Shown here: in pieces, positions 1 to 11,843 of the stretch
How the letters are laid out: each line of letters begins with the position of its first letter
Numbering within the stretch: position 1 is the stretch's first letter
Assembly: GCA_032622095.1 (NCBI GenBank)
Contig: CP136063.1
Location: 115,900,723 to 115,964,722 of the forward strand
Length of the DNA stretch: 64,000 nucleotides
DNA from: Siphonodentalium dalli
Taxonomy: Eukaryota > Mollusca > Scaphopoda > Gadilida > Siphonodentaliidae
Direction of reading: 5' to 3'
Position numbers and translations under genes: made by a program
The notes under the pieces: generated by a model
Seen by the model: only the letters and a program-made list of their open reading frames with translations
Databases searched by the model: none
What the model was told of the DNA's origin: nothing

Positions 1-305
1 TCATCTTTGTTTATCTGGAAATGTTGGCTGTTTGATCCATCCGATGTCTGTTCAGCTCATAACTTGAACAGTAATGCTCGGATCTCAATAAAATTTTGTA
101 TGGATGTTCACCACTATGAGGACATTTAATGGCACATTCAAATGTTTGTTTTGGTTTTTTGTTCTATAGTTATTCATCTTTGTTTATATGAAAATGCTGA
201 TTTCTGGGTCCATATGTCTGAGTCTAGCCATCATAAGTTATAGATGTGCCCACACTAGGCGGTATGCCACGAGGGGGTATGCACCGGACGACAGTCCATC
301 TCTTG
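1..305 (+). repeat. dispersed repeat fragment
   Basis: The stretch has the style of the invertebrate repeats that recur in this window: a phrase near 57-110 about 'AACTTGAACAG' and 'ATTTTGTATGGATGTTCA' resembles the phrase in the repeat at 63711-64000. The phrase 'TTCATCTTTGTTTAT' occurs twice (1 and 175), which suggests internal units. No gene is visible. The family is not named. Confidence 0.35.
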
Positions 306-2025
306 TTATACCCCCCGCAACGAAGTTAGGGGGGGTATACTGGAGTCAACTTGTCCGTCCGTCGTCCGTCCGTCCACAAATTTGTCCGGAGTTTTTCTCA
401 GTCGTTTTTTGATCAATTTCCGTGAAACTTGGTACAGACGACATCAACCACCATGGGAACCTGTGCACCTGCGATTATGACTTTTTTTGGTGGAGTTATC
501 CCCCCTTTTTTCCCAACATGTAACTTTTGTCCGAGCTTTTATTCCTACATTTTTCGGTCAATTTTTTAAAAACGTGGCACAGATATTTAGTACCATGGGA
601 ACTTGTGCACCTGCGATTATGACGTCTGTCCGACATTTTTTGGTGGAGTTATCCCCCTTTTTCGACTTAGAAACTTTTTTTGCAACATGCATAATTTTGT
701 CCGAGCTTTTATTCCTACATTTTTCGGTCAATGTTTTTATACGCCCTTTTGAAAAAAAGGCCGTATTATAGTATTGGTCTGTCCGTCCGGGCGTCGAGCC
801 GGGCGGGCGTCCAGGCGGGCGTCCGTTAACCTGTTGTCCGGATGATAACTTTAGTTAGAGTGAACCAAAATTAGTAAAATTTGGTATGTGGGTTTATTAG
901 CCGAAAAGTAAGTTCAAGTTCGAATTTGGGTTCCGCCCGCCAACTTTCACCGGAGTTATGCCCCTTATTTAACGTTTTTTGACTTAGAAAATCCTTGAAA
1001 TTTGTTGTCCGGATGATAACTTTAGTATAGTTTATCGGAATGAATCCAAATTTGGTATATTACTTTCTCCTACCAAAACACAGGTCAAGTTCGAACTTGG
1101 GTTCTGTCCGACCATTTTTGGCAGAGTTATGCCCCTTTTTCAACTCAGAAAATTCAGTTTTCCTTATGTTTTTTGGTTTCCGGATGATAACTCGATTTTG
1201 GAATGATTATACGCAAAACCCGTTTTTTTGTGGATTACATATGTCGAAATACAGCTCAAGTCCGAATTTCGTTTTAATCCGATAATGTTTGCGAGAGTTA
1301 TGGCCCCTTTTTTGACGTAATTTGACTTAGAAAATCCCTGAAATTTGTTGTCCGGATGATAACTTTAGTTAGAATGAACCGATTTCAATCAAATTTGGTA
1401 TGTGGGTTTATTTGGATAAAAGACAGCTCAAGTTCGAATTTGGGTTCCGTCCGCCAATTGTCACCGGAGTTATGCCCCTTATTTGACGTAATTTGACTTA
1501 GAAAATCCCTGAAATTTGTTGTCCGGATGATTACTTTACTAGAGCTTATCGGATTCAATGATAATTTGGAACAATACTTTCTCCCACCAAAACACAGGTC
1601 AAGTTCAAATTTGAGTTCAGTCCGCCAATTTTTACCAGAGTTATGCCCCTTTTTTACCAGTTTCCGCCGACCCAAGAGAGGGCGTATATTGCACGCCCAG
1701 CGTAGCTCTTGTTTAATCTTGGCACTGATATTGAGTACCATGGGAACCTGTGCACCTGCGATTATGACGTCTGTCCGACATTTTTTGTGTGGAGTAATTC
1801 CCCTTTTTCGACTTAGAAATTTTTTCGCAACATACATAATTTTGTCCAAGCTTTTATTCCTACATTTTTCGGTCAATAGGTTTAAGATTAGGGTTATGGT
1901 TGTACACCTGCAATGGGAACTGTTATTTTATTATTTTAACTAAATGTTTACTGACATGTGAAACATCTTAGTATTTTAAAAACAGGGGGGTATCTGTAGT
2001 CCCATTGGGACAGTCACACCTCTAG
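306..2025 (+). mobile_element. repeat family A, copy 1 (interrupted)
   Basis: It begins with a palindromic head (TTATACCCCCC ... GGGGGGGTAT) and ends with a GGGGGGTATCTG tail followed by CACACCTCTAG. Between them is a unit of about 170 bp (ACCATGGGAACCTGTGCACC, a GTCCGAC box, GTGGAGTTATCCCCC, TTTATTCCTACATTTTTCGG) repeated with divergence. The same family lies at 35315-35890 (-), 36150-36789 (-), 43764-44532 (+) and, as a fragment, at 63480-63690. It is non-coding. The copy is split by the insertion at 737-1709. Confidence 0.7.
737..1709 (+). mobile_element. nested element inside family A copy 1
   Basis: The insertion interrupts the family A unit: sequence stops at 'GTCAATGTTT' and resumes at 'TGTTTAATCTTGGCAC', as in the uninterrupted copy near 44220. 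TGTTT at 732-736 and 1710-1714 is a candidate 5 bp target duplication. Near its ends are inverted ATACGCCCT (739-747) and AGGGCGTAT (1679-1687). Inside are about five diverged units of roughly 170 bp, each with GTTGTCCGGATGATAACTTT (near 831, 1002, 1347 and 1516, with a weaker one near 1178). It is non-coding and built like its host, from diverged direct units. Confidence 0.6.
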
Positions 2026-3258
2026 TTTAGCTCAACTTTACATTGTAAAGTTTGAGCTATTGCCGTGGGTTGGCATCTGTTGTGCGTGCACACATGCGTC
2101 ATCTGTCAACAATTTCCTTTGGCTCACCCTACAGGCTGCATCCCTCATCTGATCATTACCAAACTTTATATGGATCTTCGGGGTGACCTCTATAATGGAG
2201 CCATAAATTTTTTCAGAAATTCATTAAAAAACATGGCCGCCTGCAGCCATTATGGATTTCAAATTTGAATCCATCGGTACATCCATCAGCCCGCATTTAT
2301 TGGAGAAATGTTTTGAAAAATTATAGGCATGTTTGGGATCACCCTTAGATGGGAGCTATCAAATTTTAGCGAAATTTTTATGAGAAACATGGCTGCCAGC
2401 AGCCATCTTGGATTTTACTCTTTGCTTGACTAAATCCTTCAGCACACCCTACAGGCCATATCCCTCCTCCGATCATCACCAAACTTCATATGAATCTTTG
2501 AGGTGACCTCTAAATGGGAACCATCAATTTTTTTTCTGAAATTCGTCGAAAAACATGACCCCCCCGCAGCCATCTTGGATTTTGTTCTTTGCATGACTAA
2601 ATCCTTTGGCACACCTTACAAACCACATCCCTCATCCGTTCATCACCAACCATTATACGGATTTTCATGGTTATTTCTAGATGAGAGCCATCAATTTGTT
2701 TTCCGAAATTCATAGAAAAACATGGCTGCCAGTGGCCATTTTGGATTTTATTCTTTGCATGACTAAATCATTCGGCACACCCTACAGGCCACATCCCTCA
2801 TCCAATCATCACCAAGCTTCATATGGATCTTCCGGGTGAACTCTAGATTGGAGCCATCGATTATTCCCGAAATTTATTACATTACATGGCTGTCAACGGC
2901 ACTCTTTGATTTTACTCTTTGCCTGACTAAATCCTTTTTCCACACCCTACAGGCCACATCCTTCATCCAATCATCACCAAACTTCAAATGGATTTTCGGG
3001 GTGTCCTCTAGATTGGAGCCATCAAATATTTCCGAAATTCTTTATTTCAAATTTGAATCCATCCGCACACCCTGCAGCCCACATTTATTGGTGAAATGTT
3101 TCAAATGAAAATAATTTCATCTACACAATACAAGACCTTTACTGTAACTTTTTGGCTTTTCTTCTTCTTTATCATTCTATTCCTTGCTCATTGCGACTTA
3201 CTCCCCATACATTGATGATGATGATGAAAAAATTAACTCCTTCCAAAGTTGAGCTAAA
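2026..3258 (+). mobile_element. repeat family B element with 14 bp inverted ends
   Basis: TTTAGCTCAACTTT at 2026-2039 is repeated inverted as AAAGTTGAGCTAAA at 3245-3258. A second hairpin (AGCTCAACTTTACA / TGTAAAGTTTGAGCT) sits at the left end. The body is a diverged tandem array of about 165 bp units, recognisable by CACACCCTACAGGCC and CAGCCATCTTGGATTTT. No target duplication was identified. A related fragment is at 27585-27740. Confidence 0.6.
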
Positions 3259-4130
3259 GTGTCATTGCCACTTTCATTTTCCAATAACTATGATGTCACT
3301 AGAAAGTTCTGTTAGCTGGGGTGGCGAAGTTCTTTTCTGTCAGTTTTGGGTGGAGGTAATGACGTTAACCATATTACTGTTGGGTAAGGGGTTAAACATC
3401 AATGAATTGAGTTTTGATGAAACCAATACCCTAATGTGAAATTTGAGATATATCTGACCAGAATCATCAACCATCATCTTATTTAAGGGTTGCAGCAGTT
3501 TATTGCCCTGATCATTCAATTTAATTTTGCCTTATTTTGGACAGTGTTAAGGCTTTATAGAGTGCTAATTCAAACTGAAAATATTTATCTAAATTATGTC
3601 TGTTGTGGAATATGCAACCTTATATTCTGTAAATATTGCGCCACAGCTTGCTTAAAATATTGTATGTTTTTTTGTAGATTATAATAGTTCTGAGTTTGGT
3701 TCCTTAATTGTTTAGTTTTTTTTTAATTATTCTCGGTTGGACAGATTCACTCTTATGGGCAAAAAAACTTGACGATGCGCAGCCCTTCTTTGGTATATAC
3801 AAATCAACATCAACCAAGCTTTTGTGTTATACTTTAGAATCAGAATTAATTCTCCCAAAAGTGAAATATGAAAATTTTGCATTCTCTCTTAAGATTTGCA
3901 ACCTTGTTATAAAATATATGACCATATATGGTGGTGTTATTTCCTGTACACATTGGAGGTGAGAACGATTATTGGTTTTGCAAATCTAGGCAGATTTTGA
4001 AGTTTATTTGTTGTATGATTATGCAATGCTGAGATGAGATCACAAGATGTGATTATTGAGTTTGCATGTTTCAATGCCTTTTGGAATAGAAACTATTTCA
4101 TATATTTAAATGTTCATTTATCTATTCCAG
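3259..4130 (+). other. unassigned sequence upstream of exon
   Basis: AT-rich sequence with no repeat family recognised and no convincing exon. ORFs here (for example 3490-3684 and 3708-3962) have no codon or splice evidence. It ends with the polypyrimidine tract and CAG acceptor of the exon at 4131. Confidence 0.5.
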
Positions 4131-4317
4131 ACAATTGTATAATGACTTGACTCCAATGTTTGATTTGGATCCAATGCTATTGAATACATTTGTTGCATCC
4201 CTGGATATCGCAGCAATAAACAATATTCTAAAGATAGCAGCTATTCCACCTGAACTTGTTGTTGGAGCACTGTTCTACCATTTTGCTGCTGAAAAGTACC
4301 TATACGGATATAAGGAG
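4131..4317 (+). CDS. internal exon of an unrecognised host gene
   Basis: A 187 bp stretch is preceded by an acceptor (CTATTCCAG) and followed by a strong donor (GAG|GTGAGG). The open frame takes the first base to complete an upstream codon, then gives 62 codons (from QLYNDLTPMFDLDPML... to ...YLYGYKE) and ends in phase 0. The other two frames are not open across the whole exon. The peptide looks protein-like: acidic and aromatic at the start, then hydrophobic and probably helical segments. Its composition differs from the repetitive surroundings. I do not recognise the family. The only sequence downstream that fits is the exon at 27387, which starts in phase 0. Upstream exons were not found, so the gene enters from outside the window or its exons were missed. 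Confidence 0.65.
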
Positions 4318-5011
4318 GTGAGGTTCACATAACTGATATTAATTGTCTGAGTTTATTTACTGCCATAAGATTATATTCAGGATTGTTTATTTTATCAAGT
4401 AATTACTTATTTCTCTAAATGTATCATTCGGCTGATGTTACATTCATAAATGATTGCAGTGCTGGCTTTTTGAAAAATCTGGGAGGGCTAAAAATCGTTT
4501 TCGCCAGAGGGCTTTGTGAGAGCAGGGGCAATTCCTGTATTTGGTCTTTGTTTGGAATAATCCATCTGTACAGTCAAAACAATTCATGTTCCAACTTCCA
4601 TGTTCAAAGTTTAACTTCCATGTTCCAAATTTAACTTCAAGGTGAGGAAGCATATTACAAATATGGTAATGTGAAACCGAAAAAAAATATTTACCACTTT
4701 GGGAAATATCTGGAAACATTTTTGTACTGGATATGTTAGTGGCTACACAGTCAACTTGAACTACATTCAGTAGGCCATTGACTGTTGTCACCTTTATTGG
4801 CAATTGTCTTAGAATAATTATGTATTTTATATGAAATGATGAGTTAAAAGTGAAATTAAAAAATGAAACATTTTGTTCTGTGCGGAATAACTAAGTCTGT
4901 ACTTTGAACTGCAATTACTGTAACTTAATTCTCCTGACTAATGGGTCAATAAAATTCAACTCTTATCTAAAACTTTCAATAAAATTTACCGATTTTGAGT
5001 GGGGTCACTTA

Positions 5012-5290
5012 GGGAGCATGTCAAAACCTCTTTCGCATATGCGAAAAAAGTGCAAAAAATGTGGCGTCATTTTTTGGACATTATCAGAGTTTTTTCGTCA
5101 TTATCGCACGCCGTAATGTTGTACGTTTTCGTCAATTTTTCGTCATTTTCGCTGTCTTGGTTCATGTTTTCGCAATTATCGCAGTTTTGTTTCGCAGTTT
5201 TGCTCAAATGTTCGCTGTTCTGTTTCGACATATTTTCGCAGTGTTTGTTTTCGTCAAGATCGCAGCATTATATCCGTCAATATTGCTGTT
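5012..5290. repeat. subterminal array of TTTCG words
   Basis: Directly inside the terminal repeat, short words around TTTCGC, TTTCGTCA and TTTCGAC recur every 10-20 bp. This gives an unusually high CpG density for this AT-rich DNA. The same array, inverted, is at 32165-32405, and the other end of the element (29800-30005) has a variant array of GTCGAAA and CGATAA words. They could be transposase binding sites; this is inference from position and repetition. Confidence 0.6.
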
Positions 5291-5310
5291 GTGTCTATAT
5301 GATTGGCAGG

Positions 5311-5512
5311 ACAGTTTGTGTTCAATAAATACTCCATAGTCGCAGTTTTATACTGATGTGTTGCGAACGGGAAGATGTCGATGTCCATGCTGAAATTTCT
5401 CAGATCGGAGTGACAGTTTGTGTTCAATAAATACTCCATAGTCGCAGTTTTATACTGATGTGTCGCGAACGGGAAGATGTCGGTGTCCATGCTGAAATTT
5501 CTCAGATCGGAG
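5311..5512. repeat. 102 bp tandem duplication
   Basis: Two head-to-tail units begin with ACAGTTTGTGTTCAATAAAT at 5311 and 5413. The same doubled unit is in the sister element (about 31915-32118). The period is divisible by three, so a 34-residue peptide repeat stays open on the minus strand (5254-5490). Confidence 0.75.
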
Positions 5513-7929
5513 TTTTTATCATAAGAATTTCATTGATTTAATCGGAGTATTCTCCGATATGAAAACATTTCCGATTTGATCGGAGTTTATAAATGTAGGC
5601 CTATTAGTAAATTAGTAAATTTCTCCGATGATCCGATCTACTGAAATCTCCGATTTGGTTAATATCGTACAACTCAAACTTCGTTTAATAATGAACTATT
5701 ATTAATAGAAGATTATTTAAAGTCTCAAATAAATTATTCCCAGACCCAATTTATATAATAGGATAGGCCAACACAATCATTTCCTACGTTTTGATGTCAC
5801 ACGGTGCCCGCAAATCCTTGGGTTTATAGCAATGATATTGCATCACTGGTTTACAGTAAATATTACAGTACAGGCGGAAGTCCCCCTTAATCTCGAGCAA
5901 TAATTGCTACACCGTCGCATTTATACTGCAGAGTGGTACCGTAAACAATGCAAATTTTGATTTCGAAAATCGTTTTTGTGTGTGATTATGTAACTTGTCT
6001 TGACTTTGGGTAAACCGTCACCATTTAATTGTGCGAACTATTATGAATAAAAGAATACAGCCGAGGACGACATTAAATTATTCTACAACCCCGATTTATA
6101 GTATACTTTCTGTATGCCACGTAGAGTTAATTTCTACAGTTTCAATCTGTCTTTCTAGACCAGACACATATTTTAATGTGGACGCAAATCAGGGTGTTTA
6201 CGGCATCGTCAGACAGTCGTAAACAATGCTTTAATTTTCGCAATATAAGTATGAAATCATTATTAGATATCGGAAGCGCAGCGTCATCATGATTAATTCG
6301 TCAGCGACTTTTATACTTTTATTTCAAATCTACACATTTTATTCAATATATATCAGCGATCAGATGCGACAAAGTTAAGTTAATACAAAACATATTATAT
6401 AATAGTTTGGAATTTCCACGAATTGCACAATCATGTTATGTTGTGCTATTTTTAGCACTAATTTCCCAGGCCAATCCTAGTTTCGTTTGTGGGTAGCATT
6501 GACTGACAGAGGAGTTGAGTGTTATGTTTTTCTCGATTCTTTATTGAATGAATAATATAGATAACATACCATTATAAAACAATGAACTTAGAGGGTATGC
6601 ATTGCTCTATATATGTCTGGCGTTGATACACTGTGATGAGGGCTTGTTCTATATCGGGCTTATTGCTTCAAATGCTGGATCATGTGGATGGACGGTTGTC
6701 GCTCCCGTTGTGGGTGGGTGCAGCTGGTTTCAAATTTCTGTGTGATTTCATCTTTTTTCTGTTAGATGTGTGATACCTGGGGTTGTGAAAACCCTAACTT
6801 CTTCGTACTGTCGACCTGTGTAAACTGCTGGTCTAATATTTTCCCAACTGCGTATATGTCCGCTACCGATAGATCTATTCGATTTCATCACTGTTTCTAG
6901 CCATGATCGAACTGATATTATGACATCAAGTCGCTTCATTTTGGAATTTTATATATCAGATGTGTTGTTTTTGTCCAACGAGTTAAACCATTGTTCACTA
7001 ATTGAGAAGACATTACGACAACAACAAAACTGTCGCACAGTTCACGCATAGTTGTGAGGGACCGGTATATATACGTCATTATATGTCAGTAGACCTATAT
7101 GTTTGTATAGCCTTTTGCTAAATGTCACCCCTTCACACATTTGGAATGGGTTGACTATTGTTTAATTAGGCCTTGTGCGAACTCATAGCTATCAAAACAG
7201 TCGAACTGTCAAGTCATTGTACTTGTGTGTTAACCGCATAGAGTTGTTTGTATGGCCTTTGGCTGACAGCCAATAAAAATTCAGCTGGCATCTGATTACG
7301 CAGAAGGCAAAAATAAATGCGCGGATTTATGAAGTTCGACAACATCATATGGATGTTTTAACTTTTCGTCATTTGCGAATATCGATCAATGTTTCGACGT
7401 CGCGAATTTCGCGTTGTCGAAAGTTTCGATATTTTACGGAAATTTTGGTCTGTTGTGGTTTCGACGTTATCGAACTTTTATGGCCAGTCGCTTTCGACGT
7501 TATCGCATTATTTTTCGTCAATTCCGACATTTCGTTATTGCACATTTACGTCAAAACTTTTTCGACATTGATCGATATTCGCAAATGACGAAAAGTTGAC
7601 GGAAAAGTTAAAACATCGATACGATGTTGTCGCACTTTGTAAATTCGCGCATTTATTTTTGCCTTCTGCATAATCCGCAGATGCCAGCTGAATTTTGATT
7701 GGCTGAATTGTGTGAAGGAAATAAAGTTCAGCCAAAGGCCATACAAACAACTCTATGCGGTTAACACACAAGTACAATGACTTGACAGTTCGACTGTTTT
7801 GATAGATATGAGTTCGCGCGAGTCCTAATTAAACAATAGTCAACCCATTCCAAATGTGTGAAGCAGTGACATTTAGCAACAGGCTATACAAACATATAGG
7901 CCTACTGACATATAATAACGTATACCGGT

Positions 7930-10900
7930 GTAACACGATATCTCCCCCCCCCCCCTGGGTATCTTCCCCCCCACCCTGGGTATCTTCCCCCCCACTCGTA
8001 CATTTTTTTTCCCTCACTTATTTTATATTATTATGGTAAGAAATGCCGAGAAAATACGTTTAATTTTTGTCATATGTAGGTGCTGGGTGGGAGGGGGGGA
8101 AGATACTCAGGCCTGGGTATCTCCCCCCCGCACCCCAAATTCTTACTCTAATCAAATTTTGCTCATATAAAGTTAATTTCTAGCCATTTCATGACTATAT
8201 AAAGCAAATTAACCCTTTTCCCAACAGCACATGTAGTTAAACCACGTCATATAGCCAACGTCACCAGGTATGAAGGTAATTACGTTAGCCAACAGGAATT
8301 TGACGTTATAATATCATTGGGTGTTTCCCCACACTGGCCACAGGTATATGTGCCATGTGTATCATCCGATATGCAACAACAAACATGCTTTCACTTAAGT
8401 GTCATCTGTGAATACGATAATGGAAACATAAACCAGTGGACGAACTAAATATGTGCATATAAACAACCGTTTATCCTTATTTTATCACTCATGTTAGTCA
8501 AAAATGACATTTTATGCAAATTTACGTTATGCCTATGCGAGTATGTCCTTTAAGTCTGTTCACCCACGGACTCGTGTCCTGATTGAAAAAAAAATAATTC
8601 ATGATTTTTTAAAACAAAAAAGCGTATTATAAATAAAATAATTAAACCAAATGTCTTTATATTTGATGTGCATTAATCATATAAACCATGATTTGACAAA
8701 AGTCGTAAAAAGACTTCCGATAAAAGAGCAAATTATTAGCAATTACGTCACGTTGCTTTGTGAAAGTTTGTAAATTTTCGTGCAAAAACCACATGTTCAA
8801 AGGTCACTTTTTGTTGATTCTAAGAATGTTTTCATTGACAACCAATGACATCAGTGATTAGAAGTTTGAACTGATTTCATTGGCTCAAGTTTAGGGGTGG
8901 AGTTTCCCCATTGATGCTAATTAGATGACAGAAAACGAGCGCGAATTGATCAAAATGGCAGTGGGCTAACTTAGTAAGACGTCGCCAGCAGGTGCTCGAA
9001 TGTGTCGCTTGGGATATTCTTTGTTTTATCGACATTGCGTTGATATAAGTACCCCATTACTTTATACTCGGTAATTTTATATGCATACACACAAAGAAGC
9101 TTCCCAAGATGAATTTGAGATACCTGCATGTCAACTGTAAACTCGCCTTTATTTAGAAGCACCCGCATTGGGCTGACTTGATGTCAAACCAGGAGATATT
9201 TACTTTTTTTTTATTGATTTCGTTCTCGATCGATCAGGGTCGATGGTCTTTTGCGCGGTATATTTGAAATCTTGAACAGATGGATATATAAAAGTAATAT
9301 CTCATCAATTTATTATACTAAATTTGTAGATAATAGATATAAAAAAGTTTTAATTAATTATGTGTTCAGAATCCCGCTGATAGCACAACAACGGCTGCGT
9401 CCGTAGTTACATTACAACCGGAAATAATATTACGATGCTCAGTCATAACCTGATTTCGCAGTGTAAATTTGTGCAATAAAAGCAGAAAGATCCACTTTGA
9501 GACATCAATTTGGAATTGCAATGTTCGAGTTCTCAAATTAAACAACAATTGTCACACTTAATGAATATGTTTCACAACATTTGGTTTGTGGAGAAGTTCA
9601 CCTACATTAAATATTGAGACAAATTTCGTCTTCGTCGAAAATTCGCTACCAGTGAACCACGTGTTTCTGTTTCGTTTGTTTTAATTTTGTCAGCCAATAC
9701 GAGACTGAGTAAATATACTCTATGTCAACATTTTGTAATATTTAGGAAGGCAAGGTGGAAATACGTGCCTTCATTACGATGATAGTCCATTAAAAAAAAT
9801 ATTATTATAAAAATCTTTGTTCACGGGTGAAGTGACAATCATAATGGAACTCGACAGGAAAAACATCCCAATGGCCAGTTCCGCAACTGTCACGCTGAGA
9901 TTTTGCTTAGCTGTGGTCGATTTAATTACGACTGGGGAAAATGTTCATATTGCACTATTTGGAAATATAAAATCACCACCTAAGAAATAATACATAATCC
10001 AATATAAATATAAATTTTAAGTTGTCGTATTTTACATAGATTACCCTCGCGGCCACGCATAACGCAATCAACAAGGAAGCGTCTCTGACAACAACTTTCG
10101 TTTTCGTCAAAACCACGTGTTTCTATTTCGTTTGTTTCAATTTTGTTGGCCAAAACAGTATTCTAAGTAAACATTTTGCAAATCTAAAGCCTAGCAAAGG
10201 AAGAAAGGATTTAATATGTGCCCTTCATGATCTTAACCATCAGCGGAACAAAACACAATCAATGTAAATCGTCATTATAACTCTTTATTCGAGTCTCAAA
10301 TCCGAGTGTTGAAAATGCAAAAATTAAAGACGTCAAAAGACGATACAGACGCTACAACAAAAGACGATACGGAAGCTACAACAAAAGACGTCAAAAGACG
10401 ATACGTTGGAATAAGGGTTAAGCAATAAAATCATACGTTTAATTTTTGTCATATGTAGGTGCTGGGTGGGGGGAAGATACTCAGGCCTGGGTATCTCCCC
10501 CCCCCCCCCCAACTCCAAATTCATACTCTATCAAATTTTGCTCATATACAGTTAATTTCTCGCCATTTCATGACTATATAAAGCAAATTAAACAATAAAA
10601 TCAGATGTTTAATTTTTGTCATATGTAGCTGCCAGGTGGGGGGGGGGGGGTGAGAAACTCAGGCCTGGGTATTTCCCCCCCCCCCTCACCCCAAATTCTT
10701 ACTCGATCAAATTTTGCTCATATAAAGTTAATTTCTCGCCATTTCATGACTATATAAAGCAAATTAAGCAATAAAATCATACGTTTAATTTTTGTCATAT
10801 ACTCAGGCCTGGGTATCTCCCCCCCACCCCAAATTCTTACTCTATCAAATTTTGCTCATATAAAGTTAATTTCTCGCCATTTCATAACTATATAAATCAA

Positions 10901-11293
10901 ATTAAGCAATAAAATCATACGTTTAATTTTTGTCACATGTAGCCGCTGGGTGGGGGGGGGGGGGGGGGGGGGGGGGGGGGGCGGGAAATACTCAGGCCTG
11001 GATATTTCCCTCCCCACCCCAAATTCTTACTCTATTAAATATTAAATTGTTCTCATATAAAGTTAATTTCTCGCCATTTCATGACAATATAAAGCAAAAT
11101 AAACGATAAAATCGTAAGGTAATATTTTGACATATTTATGCTATTGTGTGAGGGGTTAAGTTAAACTTCAAAAACTTTAATAGTTTTCTCGGCATTTCTT
11201 ACCATAATAATATAAAATAAGTGAGGAAAAAAAAATATATGAGTGGGGGGGGGGGAAAGATACCCAGGGGGGGGGGGGGAGATAAACTGTTAC
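7930..11293. mobile_element. 3.4 kb element with C-rich inverted ends and 6 bp ACCGGT duplication
   Basis: ACCGGT lies on both sides (7924-7929 and 11294-11299), and the uninterrupted site occurs once in the sister sequences near 7072 and 30290. The inverted ends run about 105-130 bp: GTAACA, a GATATC/GATAAA segment, C-runs with CTGGGTATC, then a stretch ending ATGGTAAGAAATGCCGAG. ACCGGT is itself a palindrome, so it could partly belong to the terminal repeat. No transposase ORF is present. The interior (8220-10430) is otherwise unrecognised sequence. The class is unknown. Confidence 0.75.
10434..11100. repeat. tandem ~130-190 bp units with G/C homopolymer tracts
   Basis: Four consecutive units each run CATACGTTTAATTTTTGTCA, CTGGGTGGGG, CTCAGGCCTGGGTAT, a C-run, TTCTTACTCTATCAAATTTT, then CGCCATTTCATGACTATATA. 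A further copy lies near the left end (8057-8215). One G-run (about 10950-10981) exceeds 30 bases and could form G-quadruplex structures. Homopolymer lengths here are likely to be unreliable. Confidence 0.75.
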
Positions 11294-11843
11294 ACCGGTC
11301 CTCACAACTATGCGTGGACTGTGCGACAGTTTTGTTGTTGTTGTCGTGATGTCTTCTCAATCTTCTGATATATGAAATTCCAAAATGAAGCGATTTGATG
11401 TCATAATATCAGTTCGATCATGGCTAGAAACAGTGATTAAATCGAATAGATCTATCGTTAGCGGACATACATATACGCAGTTGGGAAAATATTAGACCAG
11501 CAGTTTACACAGGTCGACAGTACGAAGAGGGTAGGGTTTTCACAACCCCAGGTATCACACATCTAACAGAAAAAAGATGAAATCACACAGAAATTTTAAA
11601 CCAGCTGCACCCACCCACAACGGGAGCGACAACCGTCCATCCAGCATTTGAAGCAATAGGCCCGATATAGAACAAGCCCTCATCACATTGTATTAACGCC
11701 AGACATATATAGAGAGTGAGAGCCATATCCCCTAAGTTCATTGTTTTATAATGGTATGTATATCATTATCCATGTTTTTATCATTCATTCAATAAAGAAT
11801 CGAGAAAAACATAACACTCAACTCCTCTGCCAGTCAATGTATT

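Larger units (their letters stand above)
5012..7562 (-). mobile_element. PIF/Harbinger-like element, copy 1 (one end lost)
   Basis: This is an inverted copy of the element at 29754-32425. It starts with GGGAGCATGTCAAAACC after a TTA (5009-5011), followed by the palindrome TTTCGCATATGCGAAA. It continues collinear with the other copy (on the opposite strand) to about 7562, losing only the last ~55 bp that would form the second terminal repeat. Instead it turns back on itself: sequence from 7563 is the inverse of 6485-7394. No transposase gene is visible. The class is inferred from the 3 bp TTA target duplication of the sister copy. Confidence 0.7.
6485..11843. repeat. long inverted duplication of the Harbinger-like element
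   Basis: The left arm 6485-7394 pairs with a right arm 7563-7929 plus 11300-11843; the gap in the right arm is the insertion at 7930-11293. The spacer between arms is about 168 bp (7395-7562). Landmarks are shared in inverse order: the TTGTTGTTGTCG segment, the AATAAAGAATCGAG segment and the GTCGACAGTACGAAG segment. The arms have diverged only slightly, with a few small indels. Confidence 0.8.

Noticed and set aside
9525-9545. tRNA B-box-like GTTCGAGTTC.
   Set aside because: No A box, acceptor stem or terminator at suitable distances.
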